Assembly (NCBI RefSeq): GCF_900108475.1
Contig: NZ_FNWO01000017.1
Location: forward strand, 1-55,819
Length of the DNA stretch: 55,819 bases
Source: Magnetospirillum fulvum
Lineage (GTDB): Bacteria; Pseudomonadota; Alphaproteobacteria; Rhodospirillales; Magnetospirillaceae
Direction: 5' to 3'
Shown: piece after piece, positions 19,438 through 29,696 of the stretch
Numbering within the stretch: the first letter of the stretch is position 1
Layout: each line of letters begins with the position of its first letter
Notes under the pieces: generated by a model
The model's input: only the letters and a program-made list of their open reading frames with translations
Told to the model about the DNA's origin: nothing
Databases searched by the model: none
Position numbers and translations under genes: made by a program

Positions 19438-20022
19438 TCAGACCTCGCGGCCGAACATCTGGTTCAGGGTCTTGTGCCCGGCCAAATGGTGAATGATCGC
19501 CAGCGTCGGGTGAATTGCCAGATACCCCCACATCAGCGGACCAAAGGCTTCGTGAAGCTCTTTGATGTCGTGCAGAATCGGCGACAGGGCCACGCCGGGG
19601 GTGATGGTCAGCGCCAGCACGGTTCCGGTCAGGCCGAGGAACAGACCGATCAGCAGGCCAAGGCCCTGGATCGCGGCAGGCAGCGGCCGGATGTCATCGC
19701 CGTCGGGGGGCAGGCGGAAGCGGACCGCATCGGCCAGGGTCGCGCCGATATCCTTGCCCAGCGCGCCAAGACGGGCGGCCGAGAACCAGGGAAACAGCAT
19801 CAGGGGATCGCCGGTGCGGATAGTCTTCAGCACCGCGCGCAGCCAATAGACCACCAGAATTGCGAACAGGACGATACCGAGAGTTTCATGAACCGAATAC
19901 CAGTTATTGGGAATTCTGCCCGGCTTCGGTGTAATCATCACCAGACTGACAAACATCTGCGTGGTAATACCTGCGGCCAGGAATAAATGGAGTAGTCGAG
20001 ACAGCGAGTCGTATTTCTTCAT
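19438..20022 (-). CDS. Cytochrome b561-like membrane protein
   Basis: The 194-aa protein is predicted to have four to five membrane segments: LHLFLAAGITTQMFVSLVMI, ETLGIVLFAILVVYWLRAVL, IQGLGLLIGLFLGLTGTVLAL and FGPLMWGYLAIHPTLAIIHH. Histidines near the membrane edges (LLHLF, SVHETLG, LHEAFG, AIHPTLAIIHHLAGH) fit two b-type hemes of the bacterial cytochrome b561 or Ni-hydrogenase b subunit family. It would move electrons between quinol and a periplasmic or peripheral partner, which is not encoded nearby. It converges on cheR. Confidence 0.8.
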   Translation of the reverse strand: MKKYDSLSRLLHLFLAAGITTQMFVSLVMITPKPGRIPNNWYSVHETLGIVLFAILVVYWLRAVLKTIRTGDPLMLFPWFSAARLGALGKDIGATLADAVRFRLPPDGDDIRPLPAAIQGLGLLIGLFLGLTGTVLALTITPGVALSPILHDIKELHEAFGPLMWGYLAIHPTLAIIHHLAGHKTLNQMFGREV

Positions 20023-20189
20023 GACGAAGGTCCATCCTCATGCTGGAACATGAGTCGGAGTGTCGTCCTCTAATGATGAACCAGAGATGAATCTCGGCGT
20101 CACTTCCGGTTCAGAAACGGCAGAATAGGTATAGTCCCTAGGTCGGCGGCGGCCATTGCGGCCACGGCCGAGGGGATAGGTCAAACGCT

Positions 20190-21569
20190 TTAGGAAAACA
20201 GCGCCGACAGGTCGGGGTTGGTCGCATTGCTGCTGCTGAGGTAAGAGGCGAGATTGTTTTGCCCCGCCGTTCCGCTGCTCGCGCTGTTGCCGCCCAGCAG
20301 GGAGGCCAGACCGTTTTGGCTGCTCGACTGGCTCTGGGTATCGGCGGTGCCGTTCAGATAATCGAGCAGGCTGGGGCCGCCGCGCGCGACCATCGTACTC
20401 AGCAGATTGACCTGGGATTTGAGGCTGCCCGACGAGCCGGTATAGGGCTTGACGGTATCGTCGATGGTGCTGGCGATCTGATTGACCAGGGCCTGCACCC
20501 CGTCGGGATCCTGGGTGATCGCCGCGTCCAGTTTGGTCGGGTCGATTTTCAGGGTGCCGTCGGATTGAAGCGTCACCCCGATGTCGGCCAGCGATTTGAA
20601 CGGGCCTGCGGTATCGACGGTCGCCGTCGCCGCATCGCCCAGATTTTTGAACAGACCGGCGGCAAGATTGGCATCCTTGTCCAGCCCGCCATCTTTCGAG
20701 GTCAGGGAAACGATCGCCTTTTGCATCGCGTTGAAGGTGTTGGCGAGCGACTGGACCTGATCGCTGGCGCTCGAGGTTGCGACGGTCTGGGTTCCGATTG
20801 CGGTGAAATTGGTCCGGGTCCCGATCGCGACCGGGACATTGCTGTTGGTGGCCGAGGTGTAATCCTTGCCGCCAACCGAGAAATGGGCATCCTGGGCCTC
20901 GGTCACCGTGACCAGGGCCGAATCGTTGGGGTTGGCGGGGGCGTAGGTCAGGTCGGACAGACCGGAAATGGTAAAGGCGTTGCTGGCCCCGGTCGCGGAC
21001 GAGGTCAGGTGCAGGGCATAGCCGCCGCCTTCCTCGACCACTTGGGCGGTCACTCCGGCCTTGGCGGCATTAATTGACGTGGCGATGTCGTTCAGCGTGC
21101 CGCCCGTGATCGGAATCGACACCGCCTGGGCGCTGGACCCGGCGGTAAAGGCGTTGGTGTCGGGATTGAAGGTGCCGGTCTGGATCGTCAGCGTGCCGGT
21201 GCCCAGCGATGCCTTGTCCGGATTGCCGATCGGGCTGGTGGCGACGCTTTGCGCCTGGGCCAGTTGGGACACGGTCACCGTTATCGTCGATGCCGCCGTC
21301 TTGGTGTCCGGGGCGGTTTCGAGCTTCGATACCTCGGTCTCGAATTTGTCGCCCAGTTGGGCCAGCCGGTTATAGCCGACCAGGGCCGCGCTGGTGTCCT
21401 GGGTGCTGAGCGACAGGGTGAAGGCCGGATCGGCGCCCAATCGTCCGCCGGTAGGCTTCGGCGCGCTGTGCGACGACGAATCCTCGGTCGAGTTGGCGGT
21501 GGTGTTGCCGTATTTGCTCAGCAGGGTCGCGAGCGAAGAGGGCAGGGCGGCGGTTCCGGTCGTGCTCAT
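20190..21569 (-). CDS. FliD-like flagellar filament cap paralogue, stand-alone
   Basis: The 459-aa protein has a FliD N-terminal-type segment (ITVTVSQLAQAQSVATSPIG), a serine/threonine-rich middle with GGTLNDIATSINAAKAGVTA, and a FliD C-terminal-type region (VQSLANTFNAMQKAIVSLTS, ADIGVTLQSDGTLKIDPTKL). It ends in a Ser/Asn/Gln-rich tail that lacks the usual terminal coiled coil. A bona fide fliD lies with fliC at 44909-46624, so this is a second, divergent copy far from the other flagellar structural genes. It may cap an alternative filament or be an adhesin; both are inference. Confidence 0.75.
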   Translation of the reverse strand: MSTTGTAALPSSLATLLSKYGNTTANSTEDSSSHSAPKPTGGRLGADPAFTLSLSTQDTSAALVGYNRLAQLGDKFETEVSKLETAPDTKTAASTITVTVSQLAQAQSVATSPIGNPDKASLGTGTLTIQTGTFNPDTNAFTAGSSAQAVSIPITGGTLNDIATSINAAKAGVTAQVVEEGGGYALHLTSSATGASNAFTISGLSDLTYAPANPNDSALVTVTEAQDAHFSVGGKDYTSATNSNVPVAIGTRTNFTAIGTQTVATSSASDQVQSLANTFNAMQKAIVSLTSKDGGLDKDANLAAGLFKNLGDAATATVDTAGPFKSLADIGVTLQSDGTLKIDPTKLDAAITQDPDGVQALVNQIASTIDDTVKPYTGSSGSLKSQVNLLSTMVARGGPSLLDYLNGTADTQSQSSSQNGLASLLGGNSASSGTAGQNNLASYLSSSNATNPDLSALFS

Positions 21570-21744
21570 GTCAGGGTCTCCGAAGGAGCGGACTCTTTCC
21601 AGACAACAAGCAATCCGTGCGCCAGTGGGCGGAGGTGCCTATCCTTTTGATTTATATAGGTTTGCGCGATCGGGAGGAGGAGGCGGGCGGCAGTGACTGC
21701 CACCCGCTCCCGCCGATCCGGCAAGAAGTGCCGGGCGTTCGCGC

Positions 21745-22899
21745 TTAAACCCGCTCCAGCGCCTGGGCGATGTCGGCGATCAGGTCGGCTTCGTCCTCGA
21801 TCCCGACCGACAGGCGCACCACGTGCGGGGTAATGCCCAGCGCCTCGCGGCGTTCGGGCGGGATCGAGCCGTGGCTCATGCTGGAGGGGTGGCCGACCAG
21901 ACTTTCGACGCCGCCCAGGCTTTCGGCCAGGGTGAACAGGGACAGCCCGGTCAGAAAGCGGGTCACCCCCGCTTCGTCGCTGTTCAGGACCAGCGTCACC
22001 ATGCCGCCGAACCCGTTCATCTGCCGCGCCGCGACCGCATGTTGGGGGTGGCTGGCCAGACCGGGATAGATCAGCCGGGTCAGTTTGGGATGGTGTTCGA
22101 AGGCGCGGGCAATCGCCAGAGCGTTCGAGGAATGTCGCCCGACCCGCAAGGCCAGTGTTTTCAGTCCGCGCAACGCCAGGAAGGCGGCGAACGGGTCGAG
22201 AATCGCCCCGGTGGCGTTTTGGAGAAAGCCCAGCTTCGCGGCCAGATCGGCATCCCGGACGATGACGATTCCGGCGATGATGTCGGAATGGCCGTTCAGA
22301 TACTTGGTCGCCGAATGAACCACGATGTCGAAGCCCAGATCGAGCGGCCGCTGCACCACCGGCGAGGCGAAGGTCGAATCCGCGACGGTCAGCACCCCGG
22401 CCTTGCGGCCGATGGCGGCTATCGCGGCCAGATCGGCGACCTTCAGCAACGGATTGCTGGGAGTCTCGATCCAGATCAGCTTCGTCTCGGGCCGGATCGC
22501 CGCCTCAATCGCGGCGGGGTCGGTCGGATCGACAAAGGTGACGGTCAGCCCTGAGGTGCGGCTGCGCACCCGCTGGAACAGTCGCCACGACCCGCCGTAA
22601 AGATCGTCACCGGCGACGATGTGGCCGCCCTGGTCGAGCAGGTCGAGAATCGTCGTCTCGGCCGCCAGACCCGAGGCGAAGGCAAAGCCGAAGCCGCCGC
22701 CTTCCAACTGGGCCACCGCTTGCTCGAAGGCGGCGCGGGTGGGGTTGCCGCTACGGGCATATTCCCAGCCGGAATGAACGCCAGGGGCACTTTGGGCAAA
22801 GGTCGATGAGGCGTAGATCGGCACCATCACCGCCCCGGTGGCTGGATCGGGGCCGGGGCCGGCATGAACGGAGAGGGTGGAAATACCGTGTTGGGTCAT
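21745..22899 (-). CDS. Cystathionine gamma-lyase / gamma-synthase family PLP enzyme
   Basis: The 384-aa Cys/Met-metabolism PLP enzyme starts MTQHGISTLSVHAGPGPDPA. It has PIYASSTFAQ, YARSGNPTRAAFEQAVAQLE, FASGLAA, the PLP-lysine motif DIVVHSATKYLNGHSD and the C-terminal SLGGVESLVGHPSSMSH. Cystathionine gamma-lyase, beta-lyase and gamma-synthase share these motifs. The partner gene 4 bp upstream (overlapping) encodes cystathionine beta-synthase, so gamma-lyase in reverse transsulfuration (cystathionine to cysteine) is most likely. Confidence 0.9.
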   Translation of the reverse strand: MTQHGISTLSVHAGPGPDPATGAVMVPIYASSTFAQSAPGVHSGWEYARSGNPTRAAFEQAVAQLEGGGFGFAFASGLAAETTILDLLDQGGHIVAGDDLYGGSWRLFQRVRSRTSGLTVTFVDPTDPAAIEAAIRPETKLIWIETPSNPLLKVADLAAIAAIGRKAGVLTVADSTFASPVVQRPLDLGFDIVVHSATKYLNGHSDIIAGIVIVRDADLAAKLGFLQNATGAILDPFAAFLALRGLKTLALRVGRHSSNALAIARAFEHHPKLTRLIYPGLASHPQHAVAARQMNGFGGMVTLVLNSDEAGVTRFLTGLSLFTLAESLGGVESLVGHPSSMSHGSIPPERREALGITPHVVRLSVGIEDEADLIADIAQALERV

Positions 22900-24263
22900 G
22901 CTGCTACTTTCCGCCGCAAATGGTTAAGCAGGTCGATCCGGGTGATCAGGCCAAGGAACCGCTCGCCATCGACGACGATGGCGACCCAACCCCGATCGAA
23001 CAGGGGGAGAAGTCGTTCCGGTGGAGTGTCGATGCCGACCGTTTCGATATTGCCGGTCATCGCCACCCGGACCGGCAGGTTGAATCCGGCCGACCATTCG
23101 CCGAGTGCGATCAGGACGTCGGATTCGTCGAGTAAGCCGACGCAACGGTCACCCGCCAGCACCGGCACCTGCGAGACGTCGTGGAGCTTCATCCGCTGAT
23201 AGGCGACCAGCAGCGAATCCTCGGGGGCCACCGTCACCACCGCGCCTTCGTCGTGGCGGCGCGAGATGATGTCGCGCAGATCGCCGTGACGCGGCCGCGT
23301 CAGCAAGCCCTGATCGGCCATCCAGAAATCGTTGTACATCTTGGACAGGTACTTGTTGCCGGAATCGCAGACAAAACTGACCACCCGCTTCGGCGTGGTC
23401 TGTTCCCGGCAATAGCGCAACGCCGCCGCCAGCAGGGTACCCGAGGACGAGCCGATCAGCAGCCCTTCGTCGCGCAGCACCTGACGCGCCACCGCGAAGC
23501 TTTCGCCGTCGGTGATGGTATAGGCGTGCCGGACCCGCGACAGATCGGAGACCGGCGGGACGAAATCTTCGCCGATTCCCTCGACCAGCCACGAACCGGC
23601 GGTGCCGACCTCGCCGGTCCGGGTGTATTCGGCCAGGATCGATCCCTTGGGGTCGGCCAGAACGATGTCGGTGGAGGGCGAGACGCGGGCGAAAAAGCGC
23701 GACAGACCGGTCAGCGTCCCACCCGAGCCGACACCGGCGACCACCGCATCGACCTTGCCGTCCATCTGGTCCCAGATTTCCGGGCCGGTGGTGGTTTCAT
23801 GCGCGGCGGGATTGGCCGGGTTGTTGAACTGGTCGGCGAAGAAGGCGCCGCTGTCGCGGGCGATCCGTTCGGCCAGATCCTGGTAATAGTCGGGATGACC
23901 CTTGGCGACGTCGGAGCGGGTCAGAACCACCTCGACCCCCATCGCCCGCAAATGGGCGATCTTCTCGCGGCTCATCTTGTCGGGGATGACCAGGGTCAGG
24001 CGATAGCCGCGCCGGATCGCCAGCAAGGCCAGAGCCAGGCCGGTATTGCCCGCGGTGGCCTCGACAATCTGTCCGCCCGGAGCCAATCGTCCATCCGCCT
24101 CGGCCGCCTCGATCATCGACAGGGCGATGCGATCCTTGATCGAGCCGGACGGGTTCTGGTTTTCCAGTTTCACGAACAATCGGCACGGCCCGGCATCAAG
24201 CCGGGTCAGCTCGATCAACGGGGTATCGCCGATGTGCTTCAACGGGTCGGCTTCGCGGGACAT
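22896..24263 (-). CDS. Cystathionine beta-synthase with C-terminal CBS-domain pair
   Basis: The 455-aa protein has a fold-type II PLP domain (~1-330; PLP lysine in NPSGSIKDRIAL, EATAGNTGLALAL, GSGGTLTG, GSSSGTLLAA). Two CBS motifs follow (~335-450; EDSLLVAYQRMKLHDVSQVP and the second ending in LGLITRIDLLNHL). The CBS pair, found in cystathionine beta-synthases but not in plain cysteine synthases, may bind adenosyl compounds such as SAM. It joins homocysteine and serine (or O-acetylserine) and feeds the next enzyme. Promoter at 24302-24330. Confidence 0.9.
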   Translation of the reverse strand: MSREADPLKHIGDTPLIELTRLDAGPCRLFVKLENQNPSGSIKDRIALSMIEAAEADGRLAPGGQIVEATAGNTGLALALLAIRRGYRLTLVIPDKMSREKIAHLRAMGVEVVLTRSDVAKGHPDYYQDLAERIARDSGAFFADQFNNPANPAAHETTTGPEIWDQMDGKVDAVVAGVGSGGTLTGLSRFFARVSPSTDIVLADPKGSILAEYTRTGEVGTAGSWLVEGIGEDFVPPVSDLSRVRHAYTITDGESFAVARQVLRDEGLLIGSSSGTLLAAALRYCREQTTPKRVVSFVCDSGNKYLSKMYNDFWMADQGLLTRPRHGDLRDIISRRHDEGAVVTVAPEDSLLVAYQRMKLHDVSQVPVLAGDRCVGLLDESDVLIALGEWSAGFNLPVRVAMTGNIETVGIDTPPERLLPLFDRGWVAIVVDGERFLGLITRIDLLNHLRRKVAA

Positions 24264-24301
24264 GGGACGACTCCAGAACTCTATAAACAGATCGAATTGG
24301 T

Positions 24302-24330
24302 AGATAGTGCTGAAACCCGGCGCACGTCAA
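24302..24330 (-). promoter_or_regulatory. Sigma-70-type promoter of the CBS-CGL operon
   Basis: On the reverse strand, TTGACG (24330-24325) and CTATCT (24307-24302) are 17 bp apart, close to the -35/-10 consensus. This would start transcription ~30 bp before the CBS start codon. It makes the transsulfuration pair independent of the encapsulin operon upstream. Confidence 0.5.
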
Positions 24331-24377
24331 GTCCAACAGATCAAAAGAGCACTGGATAAGTGGGTTTTCCAGCGCCA

Positions 24378-24409
24378 GACAGGGGGAGACCCTGCCGTCT
24401 CCCCCTGTC
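24378..24409 (-). terminator. Strong hairpin downstream of the encapsulin operon
   Basis: GACAGGGGGAGAC (24378-24390) and GTCTCCCCCTGTC (24397-24409) form a perfect 13-bp stem with a 6-nt loop. No U-run follows on either strand, so termination is probable but not certain. It lies between repeat copy 2 and the CBS promoter. Confidence 0.55.
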
Positions 24410-24431
24410 CGACCGTCACAGTCCCGCTAAA

Positions 24432-24735
24432 TCGTCAGTCGTGAAAAAGTCCTTCGGCCTTTGGCCTCAGTGTACTTTTCCCCGGTTCAAAAAGAATCCC
24501 CGTGCTCAATCAAGCTTTCCGCGCGGGGATGGATTTGCTTCCCTCCGAGGCCGATGGGCGACGCCCACGGCTTCGGAGGCTGGATTTCACCAGCTTTGCG
24601 CGCATAAGTGACGCAAAGCTGGTGAAACGAATAACACGAAAAATGGGCGCTGGGCCGCCCCTAGCCCATTTTTCTCCTTTTAATCCAACGGGAAAAAGTA
24701 CACCGAGCGACAGCGAGGGACTTTTTCACGGGAGA

Positions 24736-24738
<3 letters not shown>
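24432..24738 (-). repeat. Inverted-repeat intergenic element, copy 2, with internal hairpin insertion
   Basis: Reverse-orientation copy of the element at 4879-5145, with both ends intact. Relative to the other copies it carries ~39 extra bp that form a perfect 16-bp hairpin (TTTCACCAGCTTTGCG 24585-24600 with CGCAAAGCTGGTGAAA 24612-24627). The outer edge TAGTCTCCC supplies the TAG stop codon of the cysteine desulfurase gene (24736-24738). Confidence 0.9.
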
Positions 24739-26585
<1,847 letters not shown>

Positions 26586-26589
<4 letters not shown>

Positions 26590-27527
26590 GCGAATTTCTT
26601 GTCGTAATCGAAGTAGTGATCGACCTCGACGCCGTCGAGAACCGCGATCGCGTCTTCGGTCAGCACCGCCGCCGAGCAATAGAGCGAGATCAGATACGAC
26701 GCGATCGCCTTACGATTGATCCCCATGAAGCGGACCGACAGCGACGGCGCGACTTCGCCCGGAACTCCCGGCTGGAACAGACCGACGACACCCTGCTTCT
26801 TCTCGCCGGTGCGCAGCAGCAGGATATTGGTCTTGCCATCCTCGCCGATGGTCAGCTTGTCGGACGGCACGATCGGCAGGCCGCGCCAAGTGATGAACGG
26901 ATTGCCGAACAAATTGATCGTCGCGGGCGGCACGCCGCGCTTGGTGCATTCGCGTCCGAACGCGGCGATGGCGCGGGGATGGGCGATGAAGAAGGCCGGT
27001 TCCTTCCACACCCGGGCGATCAGTTCGTCGAGATCGTCGGGGGTGGGGGCTCCGGTGCGGGTCTGGACCCGCTGCTGCGGCGCGATGTTGTTGAGCAGGC
27101 CGTACTCGCTGTTGTTGATCAGCTCGTGTTCCTGCTTTTCCTTCACCTTTTCGATCAGCAGGCGGAGCTGTTCCTGAATCTGGTCGATCGGATGGGAATA
27201 AAGGTCGGAGACTCGGGTCTGGACGTCGAGGACCGAGGTCACCGCGTTCAGCGAATATTCGCGGGGATGTTCTTCGTAGGGAACGTAGCTTTCCGGCAGG
27301 TCGGCGTCGTTGCGCGGGCTGCACGTCACGTCGGAGGCTCCGGCGGCGGCGGCTTCCTTGACGCGGTTCAGACGGTAGATACCGGCCTCGACCGGGGTCC
27401 AGGGCAGAAACGACACCAACCAGCGCGGGGTGATTCCCGACCATTGCGCCCGGGTCTTGGTGGCGTTGGCAAGCTGGCGCGCCGCTTGCTCGTTCAATGT
27501 GCGGCGAACCTCGTTGTCCTCGGACAT
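26586..27527 (-). CDS. srpI: Family 2A encapsulin shell protein (SrpI-like, HK97 fold)
   Basis: The 313-aa protein closely follows what I know of cyanobacterial SrpI. It has the N-terminal arm ending in TPRWLVSFLPWTPVEAGIYR; then EEHPREYSLNAVTSVLDVQT, VWKEPAFFIAHPRAIAAFGR and RTGEKKQGVVGLFQPG; and the C-terminal SVRFMGINRKAIASYLISLY. These proteins assemble into 60-subunit icosahedral shells with a capsid-like fold in the cytoplasm. The neighbouring cysteine desulfurase with a disordered N-terminus is the known cargo type for this branch. No phage genes are nearby, so this is not a prophage capsid. Confidence 0.96.
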
Positions 27528-27648
27528 GCAGACGACTCCCTCGGAAAGTGGTGAGGATCGAAATCCTCTGAACAGCGGTTTCTTCTACACTTTATTTTCG
27601 TCAAATAGCTCCCGTGCCGAACCCGGAAGTGGCGCTTCCGGTCGGTTT

Positions 27649-27687
27649 CCTCCGCTATAGTGGAGGGCGGTTCTCAGATAGCGGAGG
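27649..27687 (-). repeat. Inverted repeat at the DUF2325 stop codon
   Basis: CCTCCGCTAT (27649-27658) and ATAGCGGAGG (27678-27687) are a perfect 10-bp inverted repeat, with the DUF2325 stop codon in the 19-bp loop. A second small dyad CCGGAAG/CTTCCGG lies at 27623-27641. In the transcript these hairpins separate the cysE-DUF2325 part from the shell and cargo genes. They may protect or attenuate the message; no U-run follows. Confidence 0.5.
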
Positions 27688-28036
27688 CGGTCCGCGCCGA
27701 GACCGAATCGAGAGCGGCGATGATCGCGGCGATCCCGGTGCTGCGGAGCGGACGGAACGGCTTGTCGAGGCGGCGGCACAGGCTCTTGACCCGGTCCTGG
27801 GCGGCATGGCTGACGCAGCCCACCGGGAACAGGACGGCGTCGGCACGTTCAAGCTGCGCCGACAGCTTGCTCAGGCTCTGTTCGACCCCGCCGTCATGGT
27901 GGACGAAGGCGCCGTTATGCGCCTCGACGATGCGGCGCAGGTGGCTGACATGCTGGTGGCGGCCGCCGACATACAAGATCAGGCGACCGGACAGGTCGGG
28001 TCCGCTGGCGGACAGGCTTTCGAGAGGGGGATGCAT
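27674..28036 (-). CDS. DUF2325 domain protein
   Basis: The 120-aa protein matches the DUF2325 pattern: RLILYVGGRHQHVSHLRRIV near the start, HHDGGVEQSLSKLSAQLERA, and VLFPVGCVSHAAQDRVKSLC with two cysteines. The family is small, its biochemical role is unknown, and it often sits beside metal or sulfur genes. It lies 17 bp after cysE and 146 bp before the shell gene on the same strand. The two cysteines (PVGC and KSLC) could take part in sulfur transfer, which is inference. Confidence 0.8.
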   Translation of the reverse strand: MHPPLESLSASGPDLSGRLILYVGGRHQHVSHLRRIVEAHNGAFVHHDGGVEQSLSKLSAQLERADAVLFPVGCVSHAAQDRVKSLCRRLDKPFRPLRSTGIAAIIAALDSVSARTASAI

Positions 28037-28053
28037 CGATGTCTCCCAGTGCG

Positions 28054-28914
28054 TCAGATGGAATAATCGAACGATTCGTAGGCCAGCGCGCCCAGCACTT
28101 CGCCCGGCGGGCGGGTGTCTGCCGACGTGCTGGTGCGGATCACCTTCGCCGGGATTCCGGCGACGGTGGAATTGGGGGCAACCGCGCGCAGCACCACCGA
28201 TCCGGCGGCGATGCGGGAAAAGGCTCCGATTTCGATATTGCCGAGGATCTTGGCCCCGGCCCCGACCATCACCCCCTGGCGAACCTTGGGGTGGCGGTCG
28301 CCGCTATCCTTGCCGGTGCCGCCCAGGGTGACGTTCTGCAACAGCGAGACGTCGTCGCCGACCTCTGCCGTCTCGCCGACCACCAGTCCGGTGGCATGGT
28401 CGAGGAAGATGCCGCGCCCGAAGATCGCCGCCGGGTGGATGTCGGTCTGGAACACGTCGGAGGAGCGGCTTTGCAGGTACAGTGCGAAATCGCGCTCGCC
28501 CCGCCGCCATAGCCAGTGGGCCAGACGGTGGGTCTGCACCGCGTGAAAGCCCTTGAAATAGAGGAACGGCTCGATCAGCCGCACCGTCGCGGGATCGCGG
28601 TCGAGCACGGCGGCGATATCGGCGCGCAGCGCGGTTCCGATCGCGGGATCGTGGGCCAAGGCGCGGGCAAAGGTCTCGGTCAGCAGGGTCTGCGATACCT
28701 GATCGTTCTTCAGCCGCCCGGCGATGCGGTGGAACACCGCCGCTTCGAACGTCGCCTGATCGAGGATCGAGCCGATGAACAGGCCGGCCAGCATCGGCGA
28801 GCGGGCCAGGGCCTCGGTCGCTTCGGCGCGCAGACGGACCCAGAACGCGTCGGCTTCGCCGCGCAGGGCCTCAAGAGTGTCGGGCAATCCCCGGACTTTG
28901 CTGGCTTCGGTCAT
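28054..28914 (-). CDS. cysE: Serine O-acetyltransferase
   Basis: The 286-aa protein has the helical CysE N-terminal domain (~1-165) and the left-handed beta-helix acetyltransferase domain: DIHPAAIFGRGIFLDHATGL with the catalytic histidine, GETAEVGDDVSLLQNVTLGG, VMVGAGAKILGNIEIG. It ends SFDYSI, the isoleucine tail that in CysE binds cysteine synthase. It makes O-acetylserine from serine and acetyl-CoA, the committed step to cysteine. Its start overlaps the regulator gene by ATGA. Serine acetyltransferase genes are known neighbours of family 2A encapsulins. Confidence 0.95.
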   Translation of the reverse strand: MTEASKVRGLPDTLEALRGEADAFWVRLRAEATEALARSPMLAGLFIGSILDQATFEAAVFHRIAGRLKNDQVSQTLLTETFARALAHDPAIGTALRADIAAVLDRDPATVRLIEPFLYFKGFHAVQTHRLAHWLWRRGERDFALYLQSRSSDVFQTDIHPAAIFGRGIFLDHATGLVVGETAEVGDDVSLLQNVTLGGTGKDSGDRHPKVRQGVMVGAGAKILGNIEIGAFSRIAAGSVVLRAVAPNSTVAGIPAKVIRTSTSADTRPPGEVLGALAYESFDYSI

Positions 28915-29531
28915 TCGGCATGTTCCGGATAGGTCATCACCAGATAGAACAGGGCTTCGATCGGCCCGGCATTGCGGTAGGAATGGGGGCGGTCGGCGAC
29001 GAAATGGATCGCGTCGCCGTATTCGAGACGGAACCGCTCGTCGGCAACCGAGATTTCCAGGCAGCCCTGGGCCAGCACCAGATTTTCGGTGGTACCGGGC
29101 GAATGGGGGTCGGCGTCCTCGACGGTCTGGGGGGCGAGACGCATCTCGTAGAATTCGACGCGGCGTGGCCCGCTGAACGGGAACAAAGCGCGGGACGAAA
29201 ACCGTCCGCTGCGCGACGTCAGCAGCTTGGCCCGGTGGGCGCGCAGCACGCTGACCTCGCCGCTGCCGGTCGCGGCGGTGAAGGCCGAAAACGGCACGTC
29301 CAACGCCCGGGCAACCTTCCACAGCACCGCGACGCTGGGGACCGAGCGTCCCAGTTCGATCTGCGACAGCATCGCCCGGCTGACGCCCGAGGCCCGGGCC
29401 AGGCGTTCCAGCGACAGGCCGTTGCGGGTGCGCAGCCGCCGCAGATTCTCGCCGACCAGTGCGGTGAAATCGCTGGTCGCCAGATCCTCGGCCGCTGCCG
29501 ACGGAGGCAGGTGGGAGACGGATTCGTTCAT
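28911..29531 (-). CDS. XRE-family regulator with cupin sensor domain
   Basis: The 206-aa protein has an N-terminal Cro/CI-type helix-turn-helix (~26-80; LRRLRTRNGLSLERLARASG, SRAMLSQIELGRSVPSVAVL) and a C-terminal cupin barrel (~120-200; DPHSPGTTENLVLAQGCLEI, LEYGDAIHFVADRPHSYRN). Such regulators bind a small ligand in the cupin and control nearby metabolic genes. It heads the cysE-DUF2325-encapsulin-desulfurase run and probably regulates its own operon at the promoter near 29829. ATG 29531 with GGAG upstream was chosen; the frame extends 20 codons further. Confidence 0.92.
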   Translation of the reverse strand: MNESVSHLPPSAAAEDLATSDFTALVGENLRRLRTRNGLSLERLARASGVSRAMLSQIELGRSVPSVAVLWKVARALDVPFSAFTAATGSGEVSVLRAHRAKLLTSRSGRFSSRALFPFSGPRRVEFYEMRLAPQTVEDADPHSPGTTENLVLAQGCLEISVADERFRLEYGDAIHFVADRPHSYRNAGPIEALFYLVMTYPEHAE

Positions 29532-29545
29532 CGCTCCGCCCGCTT

Positions 29546-29683
29546 TCAGCCGACCGGCCACAGGGGAAGAATCACCCAGACGGGAACCCACACCATTCCG
29601 GGAAGCGAGGGGGGCGCCGTCCGTTCGATCTGGCGGCGGCGGCGGATTTCGACGAAATCGATGATGGTGGCGGACCGGCTCAT
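29546..29683 (-). CDS. Novel 45-aa protein, first ORF of the encapsulin operon
   Basis: An ATG at 29683 follows a very strong ribosome-binding site (GAGGAGGGG, ~7 nt spacing). The product starts MSRSATIIDFVEIRRRRQIE, with a basic RRRR patch, and ends in a tryptophan-rich hydrophobic stretch (GMVWVPVWVILPLWPVG). It ends 14 bp before the XRE-cupin start. No family is recognised. It could be a small membrane-associated or regulatory peptide; the hydrophobic tail is short for a full membrane helix. Confidence 0.65.
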   Translation of the reverse strand: MSRSATIIDFVEIRRRRQIERTAPPSLPGMVWVPVWVILPLWPVG

Positions 29684-29696
29684 GGCATACCCCTCC

